A DNA stretch of 64,000 nt from an uncultured Clostridium sp. (lineage in GTDB: Bacteria; Bacillota; Clostridia; Clostridiales; Clostridiaceae): the NCBI GenBank assembly GCA_900547475.1, contig URGW01000013.1, positions 1 through 64,000 on the forward strand. Direction: 5' to 3'. Of the stretch, positions 36,105-45,856 are shown piece by piece. How positions within the stretch are numbered: position 1 is the first letter of the stretch; every line of letters begins with the position of its first letter. Made by a program: the position numbers and the translations under genes. Below the pieces are notes generated by a model. That model did no database searches and was not told the origin of the DNA. It saw only the letters and a program-made list of their open reading frames with translations.

Positions 36105-36803
36105 TTATCCTTTAATTCCACTATTTTTATCCCCATTTTTTACAAAATACTTGTATTCTGGTCTTCCCACATTTCCAAAAGTCATTTCTGAATCAACTTT
36201 TCCTATACTCTCCAAATAATCCATATACTTTTTAATAGTTACATTACTAATTTTTATTTCATATGCAATTTCTCTTAATGTCCAAATCTCGTGAGAGTTT
36301 TCATTTAAAAATTTAATTACCCTATTTAATGTTTTTTCATTTAAACCTTTAGGAAGCTTAACCTGATTTTCTAAAGAATTATTCATAAGTAAATTATCTA
36401 TATCATTTTGAGTTAATATTTCATCATTAAGTAATAAATTCTTTTTTATTTTATATTTATTAATAGAATCTTTAAATCTTTCAAACTCAAAAGGTTTTAC
36501 TAAATAATCTACTACTCCATATGCAAATGCCTTTTTAATTTCATCTGCACTATTTGCTGCAGTTATCATTATTACATCTGTAAAAATATTTTTTTCTCTA
36601 ATAGATTTTAATATATCTATCCCACTTTTTTCTGGTAAAAATACATCCATTAATATTAAATCAATTTTATTTTCTTCTAAATTTGAAATTATCTCTTTTT
36701 CATACATTACTGGACCAAATGTTTTTACCCCTGTAATTTGTTCTAAATATCTCTTATTAATTAAAGCTACCATTGGATCATCTTCAACTATTAATACATT
36801 CAT
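36105..36803 (-). CDS. CitB/DcuR-type response regulator
   Basis: 232 aa. Receiver domain with VEDDPM, phospho-Asp in LILMDVFLPE (~54), ITAAN and VKPFEFERF; C-terminal HTH of the CitB/DcuR type (TLNRVIKFLNENSHEIWTLREIA region and VTIKKYMDYLE). Start overlaps the kinase stop. Such pairs respond to citrate or C4-dicarboxylates and switch on their transporters; the AEC permease and lactate dehydrogenase upstream are likely targets. Confidence 0.9.
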   Translation of the reverse strand: MNVLIVEDDPMVALINKRYLEQITGVKTFGPVMYEKEIISNLEENKIDLILMDVFLPEKSGIDILKSIREKNIFTDVIMITAANSADEIKKAFAYGVVDYLVKPFEFERFKDSINKYKIKKNLLLNDEILTQNDIDNLLMNNSLENQVKLPKGLNEKTLNRVIKFLNENSHEIWTLREIAYEIKISNVTIKKYMDYLESIGKVDSEMTFGNVGRPEYKYFVKNGDKNSGIKG

Positions 36804-38356
36804 TATCTCTCTTCTCCCTTTAAAATAGTTACAACAAATATTTTTTCATCTCCAAATTCTTCAATATCTATACTTCCATTATAAATTTCAATCCTATTTT
36901 TAACTAAATATAAGCCTGTTCCTCTTCCTTCACCCTTTGATGATATTCCCTCAACAAACAATGTATCTCTTATTTTTTTATCAATATTTTTTCCATTATC
37001 TCGAACTTGAATTTCTATAACATATTCATCTTCATATAATGATACTTCAACTCTTTTTTTTATATTTTCACATAAAGAGCATGCTTCAAATGCATTTTCA
37101 ATTAAATTTCCAAGGATAGTTACTATATCATTTGAGTCTATAATTCCATGATTTTCTTCTAAAAAAGATTCCTCCGTTAATAAAAAATCTATTTTTCTTT
37201 CTTTAGCCACTAATTCTCTGCTTACTAATAATCCCCTAACATATTTATCTTCAATACTAGCAAACTTATTTATAGCATTTTCTTGCAACTTTTGTATTTT
37301 TAAAATATATTTTTTAGCATCATCATAAGCATTTATTTCAAGTAGTCCTAAAATTACATAAAGACTATTCTTAAACTCATGAACATTTGCTCTTAAATTT
37401 TTAATTATTTCATCTACTCCAGTTATTTCTTTTGCTATTTTATTAATAGGATTTTTATCAACTAAAGTAATTATTGTTCTAAGGCAATTATCACCTAACT
37501 TAATATTTTTAATTGTTATGAATATTTTTTTGCCTTTTATAACAAATTCCTTCATTTCAACTTCTTCTTTATTATCTATATAAACATTAATCTTTTCTAA
37601 AATATCCTCTACTTTAAAATCATCAAATAATTTATAGCAAGCTTTATTTATCTCTACAATTTTCTTATTTTTATTTAAAGATATAATTCCATCATTTACG
37701 CTATCTATAATTATATTTTTTTCTCTATATAAAGCAGCAATTTCTACTGGCTCCATATTCAATATTGATTTTTTAGTTTTATCTGCTAATATTTTAGCCC
37801 CTATTATTGATAATGATATAGAAAAAATAAATAATAAACTATAAGTAAGCTTAGTTTTAGATGTAATTATATCAATATCTTTTTCATATTTACCTACCAT
37901 AACAAAGCCTACTTGCTGATTATTATAGAATATTGGTTCAAACCATCTTAATGTAATCCCCATAGATCCTTCCATTGTAGAATAATATCTTATACCCTTA
38001 TTTATAACATCCATATTATCGTCATTTACATATATCTGACCTATTTGTTTTTCATCTAAATGAGAGTATTTTTCTCCAGTCATATCTCCAACTACAATAA
38101 TATCAACATCATTAAAGTTCTCTATAAATATTTTTGAATATTCTTGAATACTTTTATCATTATCTCTATTGTAAAGTTTCTCTTTAACTAATTCATTTTT
38201 ACTTATAATATTACCTATTTCTTTCAAAGTATTTTTAATCTCTTGATGTGTATCTGCTATCTTTGAACTTACAAAAATAATATAAGATAAAACTAATGGA
38301 ATAAATGTAATTGTTACAGCCCCTAAAATTATAGTACTTTTAAACTTAACTTTCAT
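36803..38356 (-). CDS. CitA/DcuS-type sensor histidine kinase
   Basis: 517 aa from the ATG at 38356 (GGAG 6 bp upstream). Two transmembrane helices (~8-28, ~172-190) flank an sCache/PASTA-like CitA sensor with GDMTGEKYSH and GSMGITLRWFEPIF (dicarboxylate-sensor pattern). A PAS domain (~205-310) follows, then SPOB-type His box RANVHEFKNSLYVILGLLE and HATPase_c with LGNLIENAFEA and GRGTGLYLVKN. Length and order match the DcuS/CitA/MalK class. Confidence 0.92.
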   Translation of the reverse strand: MKVKFKSTIILGAVTITFIPLVLSYIIFVSSKIADTHQEIKNTLKEIGNIISKNELVKEKLYNRDNDKSIQEYSKIFIENFNDVDIIVVGDMTGEKYSHLDEKQIGQIYVNDDNMDVINKGIRYYSTMEGSMGITLRWFEPIFYNNQQVGFVMVGKYEKDIDIITSKTKLTYSLLFIFSISLSIIGAKILADKTKKSILNMEPVEIAALYREKNIIIDSVNDGIISLNKNKKIVEINKACYKLFDDFKVEDILEKINVYIDNKEEVEMKEFVIKGKKIFITIKNIKLGDNCLRTIITLVDKNPINKIAKEITGVDEIIKNLRANVHEFKNSLYVILGLLEINAYDDAKKYILKIQKLQENAINKFASIEDKYVRGLLVSRELVAKERKIDFLLTEESFLEENHGIIDSNDIVTILGNLIENAFEACSLCENIKKRVEVSLYEDEYVIEIQVRDNGKNIDKKIRDTLFVEGISSKGEGRGTGLYLVKNRIEIYNGSIDIEEFGDEKIFVVTILKGEER

Positions 38357-38403
38357 ATATATCTCCAATACCATTTTTATTTTTCAAATAATTCCCATAT
38401 ATA

Positions 38404-38426
38404 AAAAAGAGGTGTTAAAAAACACC
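38404..38426 (-). terminator. Terminator of the D-lactate dehydrogenase gene
   Basis: GGTGTT-tttt-AACACC followed by TCTTTTTT on the minus strand. Confidence 0.8.
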
Positions 38427-38441
38427 CCAATATAATATTAA

Positions 38442-39440
38442 TTATGCTATGCTATTTTTACAAGTACCTTCATTTAAAAAATCTCTTAAATTTTCATAAG
38501 AGAACTCTATCATATTTGTTAATGCTTCATCTGTATAAGAACCCATATGAGGAGTTACTAATACTCTTGGATAAAGATCTATTAATTTTTGATGTAAATC
38601 ATTTTCTAATTCTTTTTCTCTTAAATCTTTAAAGAATGTTGCAGATTCACCTTCTAAAACATCTGTTCCAAAACCGCTTAACTTTCCACTTTCGATAGCT
38701 TTCACTATAGCTTCAATATCTTGAATTTCACCTCTAGCAGTATTAACTAATATAGCTCCATCTTTCATTTTTGAAATAAATTCATCATTTATCATATGAT
38801 AATTTACATCTTTAATGTATGGCATATGTACTGATATTATATCAGCTTGTGCTAATACTTCATCTAATTCCATAAATTCAACTATTTCTTTAGCTGCTTC
38901 ACTTTGGAATACATCATAAGCTATTACTCTTGCCCCTAATCCTTTAAATAGCTTAGCTGTAGTTAATCCAATTTTACCAGCTCCTAAAACAGCTACTGTA
39001 CAATTTCTTACTTCTTTACTAAACATAAATGGATCAACTACGAAATTCTTTTCTCTTGTTCTATTTACAGTGTAAGCTGTATGTCTTAATAACATCATTG
39101 CTAAAGAAACTGCTAATTCACTTATTGCATTTGGAGAATATCCTGGAACTCTAGCACATTTTAAATCTAAATCCTTAACTGCCTCTAAATCAACATGGTC
39201 AAATCCTACAGTTCTAGTTAAAAGATATTTTAAACCATTAGATTTTAATAACTCTAAGTTTTGTCTATCAGCTTTACAGTTACCTCTAACCATTACAGCT
39301 TCTGCTCCAATTGCTTCTTTTACATTTTCATGATTAAGCCCTAACGTTACTAATTTAATATCATAACCAAATTTTTTATTTATTTCTTCAAAGTATTTAA
39401 CTTCTGTTTCTCTAACACCATAACAAACTAACTTTATCAT
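38442..39440 (-). CDS. D-2-hydroxyacid (D-lactate) dehydrogenase
   Basis: 332 aa. NAD-binding Rossmann motif VLGAGKIGLTTAKL (~148), catalytic Arg in VNTARGEIQD (~233), Glu in GTDVLEGE (~262) and His in VTPHMGSYTD (~295). Standard length for the D-LDH/HicDH family; reduces pyruvate or another 2-oxoacid to the D-2-hydroxyacid with NADH. It shares the neighbourhood with an AEC permease and a CitAB-type two-component system, suggesting a hydroxyacid import or export and fermentation unit. Confidence 0.9.
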   Translation of the reverse strand: MIKLVCYGVRETEVKYFEEINKKFGYDIKLVTLGLNHENVKEAIGAEAVMVRGNCKADRQNLELLKSNGLKYLLTRTVGFDHVDLEAVKDLDLKCARVPGYSPNAISELAVSLAMMLLRHTAYTVNRTREKNFVVDPFMFSKEVRNCTVAVLGAGKIGLTTAKLFKGLGARVIAYDVFQSEAAKEIVEFMELDEVLAQADIISVHMPYIKDVNYHMINDEFISKMKDGAILVNTARGEIQDIEAIVKAIESGKLSGFGTDVLEGESATFFKDLREKELENDLHQKLIDLYPRVLVTPHMGSYTDEALTNMIEFSYENLRDFLNEGTCKNSIA

Positions 39441-39480
39441 AATTTTTATCTCCTTTTACTTTAATCTAAATAATATGATT

Positions 39481-39520
39481 TAGGACAATAACCACTCTTT
39501 TTATAGAATGGCTTGTCCTA
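39481..39520 (-). terminator. Weak hairpin between AEC permease and dehydrogenase genes
   Basis: TAGGACA / TGTCCTA outer stem with inner pairing but no U-run. Could be a processing hairpin in an operon or a weak terminator. Confidence 0.35.
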
Positions 39521-39559
39521 TTTTCTTTATTTTAAATTCTAAGATTTTTCTAACTAGTT

Positions 39560-40621
39560 TTATGCAAATAATCCTATATTTCTTATAATTTCTAATATAA
39601 CTATAAGAATTGGCATTGCTACTACTGCTACTACTGTTGATAATAGTGAACAATTTGATGTAAATAATGACTCTCTATCATAACTAATTGCATAAGCTGC
39701 TGCAACTGTAGCTGTTGGTGCTGCCATCATTATTACTGTTGTTGCCATTCCTTCAAAAGAAACTGGTAATATTCCTAACTTACTAACAGCTAATAATAAA
39801 ACAAAGTTTATTGCCGGTACACAGAATACTTTAATTAAGCTATATCCCCAAGCATCTTTTTGTGCTACTGCTTTCTTAAATGGTACTTCTGCTAATGTAG
39901 CTCCAATTGAAATCCATGCAAGTGGTGATGCTAAACTACTTAAATATGTAAGTGGTTTATAAAACCATGGTAAAGTTTGATCTATTCTTAAAAATGCATA
40001 ATTTACAGCTCCATCTGCTGATTCCACAGCTATTTGAGGAAGATGTTCTTGGAATAACCAAATAAATAATCCTAAGAATGTAGCTAATATAATTGGATTT
40101 AAGAAAATTTCTTTCATATTCTTTTTTAAATTCTCTTTGTCCATTTTTGTTCCTGACATTTTTACAAAGGCATATGAATATAAAAACACTCTATAAGCTA
40201 TGTTAAATATATTTGAGTACATAGTACCTACTGCTCCATATACTGCAGTAACTATTGGTGTACCAAAGAATGTAGTTGAGCCAAATATAGTAAGAATTCT
40301 ATAAACATCTTGTTTATCGCCTTTTACTTTTGCATACATTATTTTAGTTATTGGTATTAATACAATATAAATTGCAAATCCCCAAACTAATATACTCATA
40401 CCTTGCTTTAATTGTTCTCCGTTTATATCCTTCATAAATGAAGTAAATGCTAATGCTGGTAATGAAACTGTAAGAACAACTTTTGTTAATATTTTAGATG
40501 CATTTGAATTTAAAATTTCCTTCTTTCTTAAATAAAATCCTAAAAGTATTATTGCTACTGATGAAAATATAGCACCTAAAATTGCATTGTCCGTTAATGT
40601 CTTTTTTATAATTTCTAACAT
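39560..40621 (-). CDS. AEC family transporter (malate/lactate-type permease)
   Basis: 353 aa from the ATG at 40621 (AAGGAGA 7 bp upstream). Ten hydrophobic segments in two halves, typical of the auxin efflux carrier/MleP family. Probably carries an organic acid. The next gene on the strand is the D-lactate dehydrogenase, and the CitA/CitB-type system follows. Confidence 0.88.
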   Translation of the reverse strand: MLEIIKKTLTDNAILGAIFSSVAIILLGFYLRKKEILNSNASKILTKVVLTVSLPALAFTSFMKDINGEQLKQGMSILVWGFAIYIVLIPITKIMYAKVKGDKQDVYRILTIFGSTTFFGTPIVTAVYGAVGTMYSNIFNIAYRVFLYSYAFVKMSGTKMDKENLKKNMKEIFLNPIILATFLGLFIWLFQEHLPQIAVESADGAVNYAFLRIDQTLPWFYKPLTYLSSLASPLAWISIGATLAEVPFKKAVAQKDAWGYSLIKVFCVPAINFVLLLAVSKLGILPVSFEGMATTVIMMAAPTATVAAAYAISYDRESLFTSNCSLLSTVVAVVAMPILIVILEIIRNIGLFA

Positions 40622-40784
40622 ATAATTCTCTCCTTGTATATTTTTTAACATTAATATTTATATTTAATCTCTCTGACAAAAATAATTGTACAAGCATCGA
40701 CTACTTTCTACAATTTATTTAAATTTTTAAATAATTATTTAAGTTATTTAAGTTATTATTTTAACAATCCAGTTTTTTTATTAA

Positions 40785-40854
40785 CAAAAAAAGCCTAATT
40801 AGAATAAACTTTCTCCTTATACTTTATAAGGACTAGTTCATTCTAACTAGGCTT
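40785..40854 (-). terminator. Strong terminator of the ParA/unknown operon
   Basis: Long imperfect hairpin with outer arms AAGCCTAGTTAGAAT / ATTCTAATTAGGCTT, followed on the minus strand by TTTTTTT. Confidence 0.88.
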
Positions 40855-40871
40855 CTAATAATAAATTAATA

Positions 40872-41579
40872 TTATTTAGCTGTAGCTACAAGAAAGTAAC
40901 TCTTATTATTTATATTTTTATTAATTACTGTATTAATTCTAAAAATAGCATCATTATAGATATATTCCTTTATTGGATCTTCTAAATAAGCTAACTCTTG
41001 AATCCCAACTTCCTCTTTAGAATATAGATATAAATTATATTCCTTACTATTTTCTATATAATTAAATTGCTCTAATATAGATAAAGCTATTTTACCTATA
41101 CTTTCATTGCTATCAATTAAAATAGTATTTTTTTGCTTATTTAAATTTAAAAATATTTCCTTATGCTTTAACATTGCTACTAATAAGTTTATATCTATTG
41201 TATTTTCTTTCTTTAATTTATTTATTATTACTACATTATTTAACTTATTAAATTCTGCTTTTACATTTTTATTTAATATATTAACTTCACCAGTTATAAC
41301 TATTATATTATAATCATTTCTTATTTTTTTAACTCTTTCTATATTCTTCTCATTTAAAGATTTTGCTAATACTAAAATCATATCTGAATTATTATTTAAA
41401 TTATATTTATTAAGATCTTCTTTTTCCATTAAATAATAAACTTCAACTTTACTTTTTTCAATATTATAATATTTAGCCCTCTTCTTAAAACCATTATTGC
41501 CTACTATCTCAAACTTAGATAAAATATTATCAAATTTAACATTCTTTTCATCTTCTAAACAAATTATTTTTATTTTCAT
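40872..41579 (-). CDS. Unknown protein downstream of ParA
   Basis: 235 aa, Lys/Asn/Ile-rich, soluble. Two parts: residues 1-130 with an alternating strand/helix pattern (MILVLAKSLNEKN, IIVITGEVNIL), and 150-235 (ILIDSNESIGKIALSILEQFNYIE...INNKSYFLVATAK), whose layout faintly recalls an FtsZ C-terminal domain. No nucleotide-binding or catalytic motif visible. It follows the ParA gene by 69 bp and ends in a strong terminator, so the pair is probably one operon. Confidence 0.6.
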   Translation of the reverse strand: MKIKIICLEDEKNVKFDNILSKFEIVGNNGFKKRAKYYNIEKSKVEVYYLMEKEDLNKYNLNNNSDMILVLAKSLNEKNIERVKKIRNDYNIIVITGEVNILNKNVKAEFNKLNNVVIINKLKKENTIDINLLVAMLKHKEIFLNLNKQKNTILIDSNESIGKIALSILEQFNYIENSKEYNLYLYSKEEVGIQELAYLEDPIKEYIYNDAIFRINTVINKNINNKSYFLVATAK

Positions 41580-41648
41580 TAGTACTACCCCATTTTTAAT
41601 AATACGTTAATTATATCACAAATAAAGGCAATATTAATAAACTTTTAT

Positions 41649-42485
41649 CTATCCTACTTTAAATACCTCACTATTAATACCCTTTTTACTTCTTATAATT
41701 GATACATTATTAACCCTCTTAGTAATACCTATATTTAAAATCTCATTAGTTACACTTCTATACTCCTTTGTGCTTTTGCATCTTGGATCATACATAGATA
41801 CTGGTAATCTATTAATTTGACTTTTTACTATTATACTACTTTGATGAATTTCTGTATCAAAAATTTTATATGGATAAACATCTTTTATCTCTTTTCTAAA
41901 AGATTCACTAAGCTTTGTTCTTGAATCTACTCTTGTTAATAATATTCCTTCAACCTTTAACTTCTTATTAAATGTTTTTTGAATTAACTTTATTGTCTTT
42001 GATATATTTTTAAGACCTTGCATATTAAATAAAGAAGGCTCCATTGGTATTATTATACTATCACTAGCAACTAGTGCATTAATAGTAGTTATAGATTGAC
42101 TTGGTGGACAATCTATTAATATAAAATCATAATCATCCTTTAAATTTTCTTCTTCTATTAAATTACTTAATAATCTTTTACAATTTTTCATTTTTATTAA
42201 AGCTAAATCACAATTTCCAACCTCTGAATTATTCGGAATAATATCTAACCCATCTAATATTGTACACTTCTTTATTGTTTTTCTTAAAGATTTCTTTCCT
42301 CTAAGACAGTTAACTAGCGACTCTTGATCAGGCTTAAATCCTACACTAGTTGTTAAATTAGCTTGATAATCATTATCTATTATCAAAACTTTATAACCTG
42401 AATTAACTAACTCAGCTGCTATATTTACTACTGTTGTAGTTTTAGCACATCCCCCTTTGTGATTGCATACACTAATAATCTTCAT
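41649..42485 (-). CDS. ParA/Soj-type ATPase
   Basis: 278 aa. Deviant Walker A HKGGCAKTT (Lys10 and Lys15), Walker A' DNDYQANLT, and Walker B FILIDCPPSQS. Longer than minimal MinD-like proteins because of a ~25-residue C-terminal tail. No ParB gene next to it; instead an unrecognised 235-aa protein follows. May position DNA, a protein complex or a plasmid remnant. Confidence 0.88.
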   Translation of the reverse strand: MKIISVCNHKGGCAKTTTVVNIAAELVNSGYKVLIIDNDYQANLTTSVGFKPDQESLVNCLRGKKSLRKTIKKCTILDGLDIIPNNSEVGNCDLALIKMKNCKRLLSNLIEEENLKDDYDFILIDCPPSQSITTINALVASDSIIIPMEPSLFNMQGLKNISKTIKLIQKTFNKKLKVEGILLTRVDSRTKLSESFRKEIKDVYPYKIFDTEIHQSSIIVKSQINRLPVSMYDPRCKSTKEYRSVTNEILNIGITKRVNNVSIIRSKKGINSEVFKVG

Positions 42486-42834
42486 TATTTTTCTCCCCTA
42501 ACTCTTATACCATTTTGTTTATTTTTTATTCTTCTTATCATAGTTTATTAATCTATAATATTTCTTAAAATCAAATTTATATTAATTATACTATATATTT
42601 TACCACTTATGTAATATTTTTACAAATCATATTTGAAAACTCTATTATATATATCTACATAATCAAAAAATTTCATATAGTATTTTATTTAGCAAAATAA
42701 TTTAATTTCACTATAGATATACTTGTCACCTTAATATATATTGTATTTTAATAATTATTTATTGTTTTTCAGTAAATAATATGGTAGTATTTTTCTATAA
42801 ATTATTTTATTCCACATAAAAGGAGTGAATCTTC
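42486..42834. other. Divergent intergenic region
   Basis: About 350 bp, strongly A/T-rich, between the divergent parA and radical SAM genes. It must carry both promoters, but I see no clear -35/-10 pair, RNA fold or ORF with a ribosome site. Confidence 0.5.
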
Positions 42835-44180
42835 ATGATTATTAAGTTAATACAACTTAAAATGAACAAACGTCCTATGGACACTGAACTAAAAATCAGA
42901 ATGTCTCCTTCTTTAGGATTACTTACAATAGCCAGCCTATTTAAAAATGATCATACTATAATTCTTGAAAATGAAAATATCAGAGATATAAACTTTGAAG
43001 AAACTGTAGATATTGTTGGAATTACTGTTACAGTTGATGTTCTTCCAAGGGCTATTGAAATTGCGAAAATATATCGTGCAAAGAATATCCCTGTAGTTGT
43101 AGGTGGAATACATATTACTGCTGTTCCTGAAGCCTATTTAGATTATTTTGATGTAATTAGTGTAGGAATGGCTGAAACAACTTGGCCTGACATAATAAAA
43201 GATTTAGAAAATAAAAGGTTAAAAAAATATATTATTGCAATACTAAAATTACTGGAAACAAAATAGTTTCACCAGCTTATAATTTAATAAATAAAAGGGA
43301 TTATTTATATAGTAATATAGTTAGTACAAGTAGAGGGTGTCCATTTAAATGCGATTTCTGTTATAATAGCTGTAATTCTTATAGTAATTTTTATGTTAAC
43401 AGGCCTATAGAAGATGTTATTAAAGATATAAAGACAATTGGTAAAAAGCATATTATGTTTGTAGATGATAATTTTATTGGAAATCCAGAATGGACTAAAA
43501 AATTTTTAATAGCCATTGAACCATTAAAACTAAAATGGAATGCAGCCGTAACTGCTAACATTGCTAACATGCCTGAGCTTTTAGACTTAATGGCTAAAAC
43601 AGGATGTAAAAGTTTATTTATCGGCTTTGAAAGCATAAATAATGAGTCTTTAAATAATGTTCATAAAAAACAAAATAATGTTACTCAATTTGAGAAATTA
43701 GTAGATGAAATTCATAAAAGAGGTATTATGATTAATGCTAGCTTTGTTTTTGGATTAGATGGTGATACTAAAGACACCTTTAATGATACATTGAAGTGGA
43801 TAGTTGATAATAAAATCGAAACTGTTACTTCTCATATCTTAACACCTTATCCAGGTACTAAATTATATGATGAAATGTTACTCTCAAATAGAATTATTGA
43901 CTTTGATCTATCAAAATATAATACAGCAAATGTAGTTTTTAAACCTAAAAATATGACTGCGGAAGAATTATATAATGGATATATTAATATTTATAATGAA
44001 ATTTATAGTTTAAAAAATATATTTAAGAGAATACCTAAAAGTAAGCAACAGGTTATGCCTTATCTTGCTTTTAACTTATTATATAGAAAATTTGGAAGAC
44101 TTTCAGAAAAGGTTTGTAAATTATTAACCTTTGAAAAAATAGGACAAGTTGGAGAATTTCTAGCTTATAAATTGAAATAA
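42835..44180 (+). pseudogene. B12-binding radical SAM protein broken by a frameshift
   Basis: Two overlapping frames together give ~448 aa. Frame 1 (42835-43266) encodes a B12-binding domain (MSPSLGLLTIASLF, VVVGGIHITAVPEAYL). Frame 3 (open from 43215) carries the radical SAM motif CPFKCDFC (~43338), a DDNFIGNP strand, IGFESINNES, and ends at 44180. The frames swap at a run of seven A's (43221-43227): one extra A would rejoin them as one protein of the BchE/HpnJ-like class. True null allele, phase variation or sequencing error cannot be told apart here. AAAGGAG precedes the ATG. Confidence 0.85.
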
Positions 44181-44213
44181 GATTTTATTGAAATATTTAT
44201 TATTTTTATAATA

Positions 44214-44241
44214 GACTCTGTTTTAAATCAGTGTTGATAAT
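44214..44241 (+). repeat. Diverged solo IS1595-type terminal repeat
   Basis: GACTCTGTTTTAA...GTGTTGATAAT matches the left end of the 10612 transposon at 22 of 28 positions without gaps. Ten bases further lies a 12-bp perfect hairpin, as in the intact element. Confidence 0.55.
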
Positions 44242-44251
44242 AGAACCTACA

Positions 44252-44278
44252 AAATTGGACAAACAATTTGTCCAATTT
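44252..44278. other. Perfect hairpin next to the solo IS end
   Basis: AAATTGGACAAA-caa-TTTGTCCAATTT, 12-bp perfect stem. Same spacing from the repeat and the same GGACA core as the hairpin at 10650-10677. It could also serve as the terminator of the radical SAM gene. Confidence 0.6.
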
Positions 44279-44343
44279 ACTTTTAAATCACGTTATTATA
44301 AACTTTGTTCATCTAAATATAATAGTAAAATTTAAATTTATTT

Positions 44344-44589
44344 TTATTTTAATATTTTATTCTTTTTATTATTCATCAAGTGTTTCTCTGTAAAAATAAA
44401 TATGCTTGTTAGTCCACCTAATATCAAAATATTTGTAACTACTAGCTCATATTTAAATGCTATAACTTTAAATAATATTCCTAAGACAAACAATACACTA
44501 CTAACAATAATAAATATTGTAGATGAATATTTCTGAGCTTCGTCCGAATTGGATTGTGATAACTTAGATAATCGTGTTCTATAACCTGG
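44344..44589 (-). pseudogene. C-terminal fragment of a small membrane protein
   Basis: 82 codons read on the minus strand: GYRTRLSKLSQSNSDEAQKYS, then two hydrophobic helices (IFIIVSSVLFVLGILFKVI and LVVTNILILGGLTSIFIF) and a Lys-rich tail. It starts at the IS3 edge with no start codon, so its 5' part is lost or displaced. The layout (two TM after a Tyr/Arg-rich linker) is reminiscent of SdpI/DUF3784-type membrane proteins, without certainty. Confidence 0.55.
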
Positions 44590-44664
44590 TGTTAGTATAA
44601 AGTAGTGGACACACTAAGTCGAACTAAGTAAAATATTATTTAGTTAAGAAAGGATGTATCCATT

Positions 44665-44947
44665 ATGGGAAAGGGCAGAAGATACGATCAAGAATATAAA
44701 GATATGATAGTAGACCTATTTAAGTCAGGAATGAGCTTAGCAGAGCTAAGTAGCGAATATGGCATTGCAAAATCAACAATTAACGGTTGGATAAAAGATG
44801 TAAAAGAAATAAAAAGAAATAAAAATAAATGAAAATGAAGTTATGACACTGAAAGAAGTTAAAGAGCTAAAAAGAGAAATAGCAAGGATTAAAGAGGAAA
44901 ATGAAATATTAAAAAAAGCTATGGCCATATTTGCAACAAGAAATTAG
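44665..44947 (+). pseudogene. IS3 orfA, frameshifted by a 10-bp duplication
   Basis: N-terminal helix-turn-helix (YDQEYKDMIVDLFKSGMSLA...YGIAKSTINGWIKD). AAAAGAAATA occurs twice in tandem (44802-44811, 44812-44821), which throws the frame to an early TGA at 44830-44832. Deleting one copy restores VKEIKINENEVMTLKEVKEL, the leucine-zipper half ending at 44947. AAAGGATG upstream of the ATG. Confidence 0.85.
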
Positions 44948-45000
44948 ATCAAATAATAGTATTTATATATAATAATAAAAACAACCATGATATTAAGACT

Positions 45001-45822
45001 ATGTGCACCGTTCTAGGCGTAGCTAGAAGTACATATTATAAATCTTTTGATAAAACTAAATCTGAAAGAGAAATAAAAAATGAGGAACTAAAAGCAGCGA
45101 TTATAAGGATATATAAAGCCAATAAAGGTATATATGGTGCCCCTAGGATTCATTATATACTTGGTACAGAAGGCTTTAATGTCTCAATAAAGAGAGTTCA
45201 AAGAAAAATGACCGAACTTGGCCTTTGTTCAATAACTGTAAAAAAATACAAGGCTCATTCAAATAAAAAAGTGGTAGAAGGTTTGGAAAACGTTTTAAAA
45301 AGAGATTTCATAACTACTTCTATTAATGAAAAATGGGTTGGAGATATTACATATATTCATACTATCAGAGATGGTTGGTGCTATTTAGCTTCAGTTCTTG
45401 ATCTACATTCTAAAAAAATAATTGGCTACGCTTTCGGTAAAAGAATGACTAATAACTTAGTTATTAAAGCTTTGAAAAATGCCCATTACAGTCAAAATCC
45501 TGATAAAAATAAAGAGATAATATTTCATACAGACTTAGGTTCTCAATACACTAGTAATAATTTAAAATAGCTATGTAAAGAGTTTAATATTATACAATCA
45601 TTTAATAAGAAGGGTTGTCCATATGACAATGCTTGTATAGAATCTTTTCATTCATCAATAAAGAAAGAAGAAATATATAGAAATACATACCATACCTTCG
45701 AAGAAGCTAATATAGCTATATTTAAATATATTGAAGGTTGGTATAACAGAAAAAGGCTACACTCTTCTATTAATTACATGATTCCAGATCAATGTGAATT
45801 ATTAGCTAGAAGTATAGCATAA
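45001..45822 (+). pseudogene. IS3 orfB (rve integrase) with internal amber codon
   Basis: HTH_21 region (IYGAPRIHYIL), rve domain with first Asp in WVGDITYI, second Asp in FHTDLGSQYTS, and Glu in SFHSSIKKEEIYR. TAG at 45568-45570 cuts the frame between the second Asp and Glu, while the frame continues cleanly to TAA at 45822. Position corresponds to a Gln codon in relatives (CAG to TAG). In-frame codons precede 45001, as expected if made by orfA/orfB frameshifting. Confidence 0.88.
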
Positions 45823-45856
45823 AAAAGTTTGACTTTTTGTGTCCAAAATATTGACA

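Larger units (their letters stand above)
44590..45856 (+). mobile_element. IS3-family (IS150-group) insertion sequence, degenerate
   Basis: 1267 bp. Left end TGTTAGTAT...TGGACACA, right end (complement) TGTCAATATTTTGGACACA; TG...CA termini. orfA and orfB lie inside on the plus strand. No matching target duplication: flanks are ACCTGG and TAAGAC. Each of the two genes carries one inactivating change, so the copy cannot move by itself. Confidence 0.82.
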
